Origin: Eutypa lata
Lineage: Eukaryota > Ascomycota > Sordariomycetes > Xylariales > Diatrypaceae
Direction: 5' to 3'
Length of the DNA stretch: 64,000 nucleotides
Assembly (NCBI GenBank): GCA_022661535.1
Contig: JAKULF010000020.1
Coordinates: 248,001 to 312,000, forward strand
Shown piece by piece: positions 58,798 to 64,000 of this stretch (within the stretch, counting starts at the first letter, position 1; every line of letters starts with the position of its first letter). The notes beneath the pieces were generated by a model that was given only the letters and a program-made list of their open reading frames with translations, had not been told where the DNA came from and ran no database searches. Made by a program: the position numbers and the translations under genes.

Positions 58798-58900
58798 CCC
58801 CAGCTTATCTTCAACATTATATCTCCATCTCAACAAAACCTAGTCACTCACAATCATAACAAAAACCTGCATAGTCATCTCCAAAAATATACTACTCAGG

Positions 58901-59398
58901 ATGAAGATCACAGCGCTTGGTATGGCCTTAATGGCCACAATTGGCGCCGTCCATGCCATTCCAGTTACAGCACCCCAGTCTTTACACAATGACTTGGATG
59001 AGAGTCACGACATCACTACCACGCTCCTCAATTTCACTGACGGCAGCCTCAACTCGACCTACGAGAACAGTGTAGTTGCCCATCTAGGAAAATATTATAA
59101 CCCCCCGATCCAGCTACCGATCAAATATGACCTCTCGGATCCACTTCCCATCTCGAAATTGCCCCCTTGCTATCAGGAGTGCTTCAAGCGCAATCACCAC
59201 AATGGCTATCCCAAAATGGGTGACGTCTTCGACATGACGGTGGACGATTTTTGCCATAGAAAGTGGTTTCAAGTGGGCAACTGGCTTCTTGACAAGATAA
59301 TCCCTTGCACCAACCGTGGCTGTCACGAGTGCCCAAATCGTTGTATGGAAGTAGCGCAGTGGATGTTAGATACTTGTGGCTTTTTTCTCGAAGTATAA
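58901..59398 (+). CDS. small secreted cysteine-rich protein, effector-like
   Basis: A single exon of 165 residues. The signal peptide is MKITALGMALMATIGAVHA (1-19). The next 60 residues are polar, with two or three Asn-X-Ser/Thr sites and no Cys. Eight cysteines lie in the C-terminal half: PPCYQEC, DDFC, IIPC, RGCHEC, NRC and DTC. The spacing C-x3-C ... C ... C-x4-C-x2-C-x3-C-x10-C suggests four disulphides. It is not a CFEM or hydrophobin pattern that I can confirm. Small size, secretion, even cysteine count and a strong TATA box fit a candidate effector or other extracellular protein. No family was recognised. Confidence 0.8.
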   Translation: MKITALGMALMATIGAVHAIPVTAPQSLHNDLDESHDITTTLLNFTDGSLNSTYENSVVAHLGKYYNPPIQLPIKYDLSDPLPISKLPPCYQECFKRNHHNGYPKMGDVFDMTVDDFCHRKWFQVGNWLLDKIIPCTNRGCHECPNRCMEVAQWMLDTCGFFLEV

Positions 59399-60434
59399 AC
59401 TATGATGTCTTGGGCAGGGTGGTCTCCGGCTGCACGTGGTTAGATGGATTCTTGTTCATCCTTCAATTGGTAGCTGGCAGCAATGTACTTATCCGAGATG
59501 GGCAAGCACGCAGTTGATAGATGCTAGGTGACATCGTTACAAATTACTATCCCTTTCATACAACTAAATACGAACTTATCCCGAATATTATTTGATATAT
59601 AAGTGTTTTTTGTGAGTGAGTGATGATACTATGAAGTAACCCAGTAGGTTTTGTAGGTAGTTCTAAATAGGTTCACGTGACTAGCAGCTGGTACGCATCA
59701 AGATACCTTGACAAGGCGCAGTCTCCTATTGATTGATACATATACAGCATATAAAAATATCTCTCTAGACCTTAGTTACATACATTACATGCCTAAGCTT
59801 GAGTTGACTTGACTGCCAATTGCGCTGTGTGACTTTCTTCGATTCAATCGCAAACCAAATCCCCAAGTCCCTAATACCACATGCCACATACCCACCATTC
59901 CCACCTAACCCCAGCAGCTGCCCCAGTGCCCAGCCAGTTCTGTATGTACCTAAACCGTAACTGTCAAGTGAGTGCATGGTCCTGAAACTCTGGCTCAAGC
60001 CTTATTATTCTAATAATTCTTATTGTTTTCTCTCTCCCTTTTTTCGACAACAAAATCTATCTAATAAATTATTAAATACCTACAATAAACTAGTAGGATC
60101 ACAAAGAAGGATTTACTTGTTGGCATTTCTTTCGACTAACTTATTAATTCCTAGTTACTGAGTCGTCATATTCTCTCTCTCCCGTTATACGGTATCTAAA
60201 GAGATCCACCAACTTGCTTGTGGCTGCCTTACTAGTTGTTACTAAGTAGATCAAACCCAAGTCAATCAAGCCAATCAGTCTTTCCAACACACCTTTTGAC
60301 CTTGCATTTCTCCTTCATCGCCGACCGCCTTGGACTCTTTGCACAGCGATCTTAATTAACAAATACTCTACACATTTTCCCATTAATTCGCGACTGATTC
60401 TTACCGACAACTACCACCTCATTACTTGCCCATC
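59399..60434. other. intergenic region upstream of the Rab gene
   Basis: About 1 kb with no supportable gene. It presumably contains the secreted-protein 3' UTR and the Rab promoter with a long C/T/A-rich, G-poor leader (about 60240-60430). Confidence 0.45.
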
Positions 60435-61460
<1,026 letters not shown>

Positions 61461-62398
61461 ATTGTTTCATCATCATCATCCTCCATCATCATGGACGGTG
61501 CGATCTGTTGGTTGTTACGATGTTACGTATATGGCGTCGGTCGCATTTGATCTGCGGTAACTTAACGGCAACGGCAACGGTGAAAGAAGAAAGGTCTAGT
61601 CAAGAGTGTTCGGATTATGGGTTCGCTGCTCGGAAATATGAGGTCCCTGTTGTCCCTTTTTTCTCTTTTTTTAATTTACCTTCTCAACTTTTTTTGATTG
61701 TGGGGGGTTTCATGCCCATCCATCGATTTTTCTCCCCCCGTCATGATGGCCAAATTCTTGGGGTTATACGTGCTGCTACTATCACCGTGCTATGGCATAC
61801 CTACATAGGTAAAATAATCTAAGGGAGGTCATCGTAAATTACGGGAACGCATGCGTATATGCCCGCTCGTCCATAGGCTTGTGTGTGATAGCTGTCGATG
61901 AAATAATACCACAATAATACCTGTATCGTAGATTGGCATTTAGAGGCTAGGGAATTGAATATCTGGCAGCCTAAGACCCTAGGTACTCCGTACTTTCACG
62001 CCTACATTCTTGCCTCTTGAGTACCTACTAGGTAACAATATTACTCCGTGCTGTTCGTCTGTTCGTATTCTTAAGTTCTGGCGCCTGCCTCATCATCAGC
62101 CACAGCCACAATCTGGTGCACCCCACGAGATTCACATTACGTACCTCCATTTCTAGATGTATGTACCCAGTGTTATTTTGATGTACCACCTCAGGTACTT
62201 GGGCGATAAGAGAACCCCACCAGTCCTTATCGATACAAGGTCCACTTAAAAAGTTCAGCGTTTGGTTTGGTTTTGGAAAGCCAGTCGCATCGCGGCCGTT
62301 GGTTAATCCCGTAGTAATAAATTTAGTACCTATTCATCTTCACGACCTACCCAACTCCAAGCCTTCGACCGAAAGAGAGAAAGGACATTCAAAACGAA
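61461..62398. other. intergenic region between Rab and BRX1 genes
   Basis: About 940 bp with the Rab 3' UTR (including CATCAT repeats near 61468-61494) and the BRX1 promoter. Short repeats of the TACCTACTAGGTA type occur near 62020. No gene supported. Confidence 0.45.
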
Positions 62399-63914
62399 AT
62401 GTCCGTTTACAAATCGCTGTCGAAGAGCGCCAGCAGCAGTGGTGGGCAAAGCCAAAACGAAGCCCCCGCGGCCAACGGCGCTCGCAAGAACAAGCAGAGA
62501 GTCTTGATACTGTCCACGAGAGGTGTTACGTATAGACATCGACATCTGATCAATGACCTCGCCGCCCTGCTTCCGGTACGTGTCATAAGACTACTAACTA
62601 GCATTACGAGGTTTATCTGATAATACCTAGTAGACAGACATTAAACAAATCACTAATTCTCTGTATAACAATATAGCACGGAAAACGCGATGCCAAATTC
62701 GATTCGAAATCCAAGCTGTACCAGCTCAACGAGCTCGCCGAATTGTATAACTGCAACAACGTGCTGTTTTTCGAGGCGTAAGGAGAACCACATTTCTGGG
62801 CTATTTTTCTGAGGAAGTGAAGTGGAAGAAGGAAAGGGCTTTTCTGTCTGTAGCTAACACGATTGGGTTATCACAGGCGCAAAGGTCAGGACTTGTATAT
62901 GTGGTTAAGCAAGGTTCCCAATGGTAGGTGAAAGCGAAAAACGACTCCCTCTCTGGCGCGCACCGGAAAGAGAGTGAGTGGGCGAGTAATATGCTAACCT
63001 TGGGAAATTATAGGACCGACTCTCAAACTGCACGTCCAGAATAGTATGTAACACCTCCCTTTACATCACCACACCACGCCACGCCACGCCACAATCGATG
63101 AGAAGAAGACTGCTATATTTCTTTCTCTCTCTCTCGTTCTACTCTATACCCCATGAGGCTAACTAACCCTTGCCATTTCGTACAGTGCACACGATGTCCG
63201 AGCTCAACTTCTCCGGCAACTGCCTGAAGGGGTCGCGGCCCATCCTCTCCTTCGACGCCGCCTTCGACGCGCAGCCGCACCTGCAGCTGGTCAAGGAACT
63301 GTTCCTGCACGTGTTCGGCGTCCCGCAGGGCGCGCGCAAGTCCAAGCCCTTCGTCGACCACGTCATGGGCTTCACCGTCGCCGACGGCCGCATCTGGGTC
63401 CGCAACTACCAGATCAACGAGGCGGAGCCGGGGAAGACGGGAGAGGTAGAGGTGGATGAGGCTGCTGATAAGGGGGGTAAGAAGAAGGATGGGAGTAGGA
63501 ATAATAAGGATCTCGATATCAATCTTATTGAGATCGGTCCGCGGTTTGTGCTCACACCTAGTAAGTTTTTTTTTCTTCCCTACCTCGATCTATCTATCTG
63601 CTTTTCTTAATTTGGGGGGGGGGTTGTTGCTTGCTTTAAAATAAAAAAAACCTCTTAACTAACACTTCAATTCTCAACGCAAAGTCGTCATCCTCGAGGG
63701 TTCCTTCGGCGGCCCCGTCATCTACGAGAACAGGGAGTTCGTCAGCCCCAACCAGGTCCGGTCCGACCTGCGGAGACGCCAGGCCGGCAGGCACAACGCC
63801 CGCACCGAGCAGTACGTAGAGAGGCTCGCCAAGAGGGGCGATCTCGGCCTGCGGACGAGCGGTGGCAAGCGTGTCGCGCCCGATGCGCTGGATTCTAGGG
63901 AGCTGTTTGCTTAG
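62399..63914 (+). CDS. BRX1: ribosome biogenesis protein BRX1 (Brix domain)
   Basis: Six exons, 62399-62575, 62677-62777, 62877-62923, 63014-63043, 63186-63560 and 63685-63914, encode 319 residues with all phases matching. The Brix domain shows RVLILSTRGVTYRHRHLIND, NNVLFFEARKGQDLYMWLSK, LKGSRPILSFDAAFD and IVILEGSFGGPVIYENREFV. Brx1 works in the nucleolus on assembly of the 60S subunit. A Lys/Asp/Asn-rich insert (about 225-245) lies inside the domain. The last intron uses an AAG acceptor (GCAAAG|TC), which the protein sequence requires. Four of the six exons are short. The end of the gene is 86 bp from the window edge. Confidence 0.95.
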
Positions 63915-64000
63915 ATTTTTTTTTTCAAAATGCTTTTTTTTTTTATTAATTCCCAGTGATCTGGCAATGCTGCCCTCTCTATCTGCTGGCGGCATTTTTT

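Larger units (their letters stand above)
57638..58900. other. divergent promoter region
   Basis: About 1.26 kb between the palmitoyltransferase start (-) and the small secreted protein start (+). It contains a purine-rich tract with a triple repeat (57722-57831) in the presumed 5' region of the palmitoyltransferase, and a TATA box near the secreted-protein gene. The plus-strand frames here encode only Lys/Glu repeats and are not called. Confidence 0.5.

Overview
The window comes from a filamentous ascomycete (Pezizomycotina, probably Sordariomycetes). The evidence is 50-120 bp introns with GTRNGT donors, CTAAC/CTGAC branch sites and YAG acceptors, GC-rich coding exons, and typical fungal families: DCL2-type Dicer, HET domain, PL1 pectate lyase and Pfa5-type palmitoyltransferase. 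A 13 kb block looks ravaged by repeat-induced point mutation (RIP). Nineteen gene models are supported, most rebuilt exon by exon with every junction checked for reading phase.

Layout. 0.7-4.3 kb: mitochondrial dicarboxylate carrier (+) and RNA polymerase II subunit RPB3 (-). 5.0-9.6 kb: an eight-exon histidine acid phosphatase (-), a two-exon orphan (+) and a five-exon cysteine-motif orphan (-). 11.0-15 kb: mitochondrial GrpE/Mge1 (+) and an Asn/Gln-rich low-complexity protein (-). 15.3-23.4 kb: Dicer-like 2 (-), divergent from an RCC1-repeat protein (+), then 20S proteasome alpha-2 (-). 24.3-30.2 kb: a Ser/Thr-rich GPI-type wall protein (-), 4.3 kb of gene-poor sequence, and a secreted pectate lyase (+).

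30.6-43.6 kb: one extremely AT-rich island. It reads as a terminal-inverted-repeat (TIR) element (30619-43609, 82-bp TIRs, probable TA target duplication) carrying a nested LTR retrotransposon (32582-42526, 141/142-bp LTRs, TTTCG target duplication). All is heavily C-to-T/G-to-A mutated except the left TIR. Surviving cytosines are nearly all CpG. No intact ORF remains.

44.5-64 kb: a glycine-zipper protein (+), a 1,375-residue chromodomain protein (+), a HET-domain protein (-), a repeat-rich intergenic stretch, a Pfa5-like palmitoyltransferase (-), a small secreted eight-cysteine protein (+), a Rab11/Ypt31 GTPase (+) and ribosome-biogenesis factor BRX1 (+).

Most genes are ordinary housekeeping. 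The accessory part is the transposon island, its two flanks, the orphan genes at 7.4-9.6 kb, the secreted proteins and the HET gene. Two candidate silencing genes (DCL2, and a chromodomain protein whose architecture may resemble Chp1) lie on either side of the island; any functional link is inference. I saw no tRNA, rRNA or CRISPR array.
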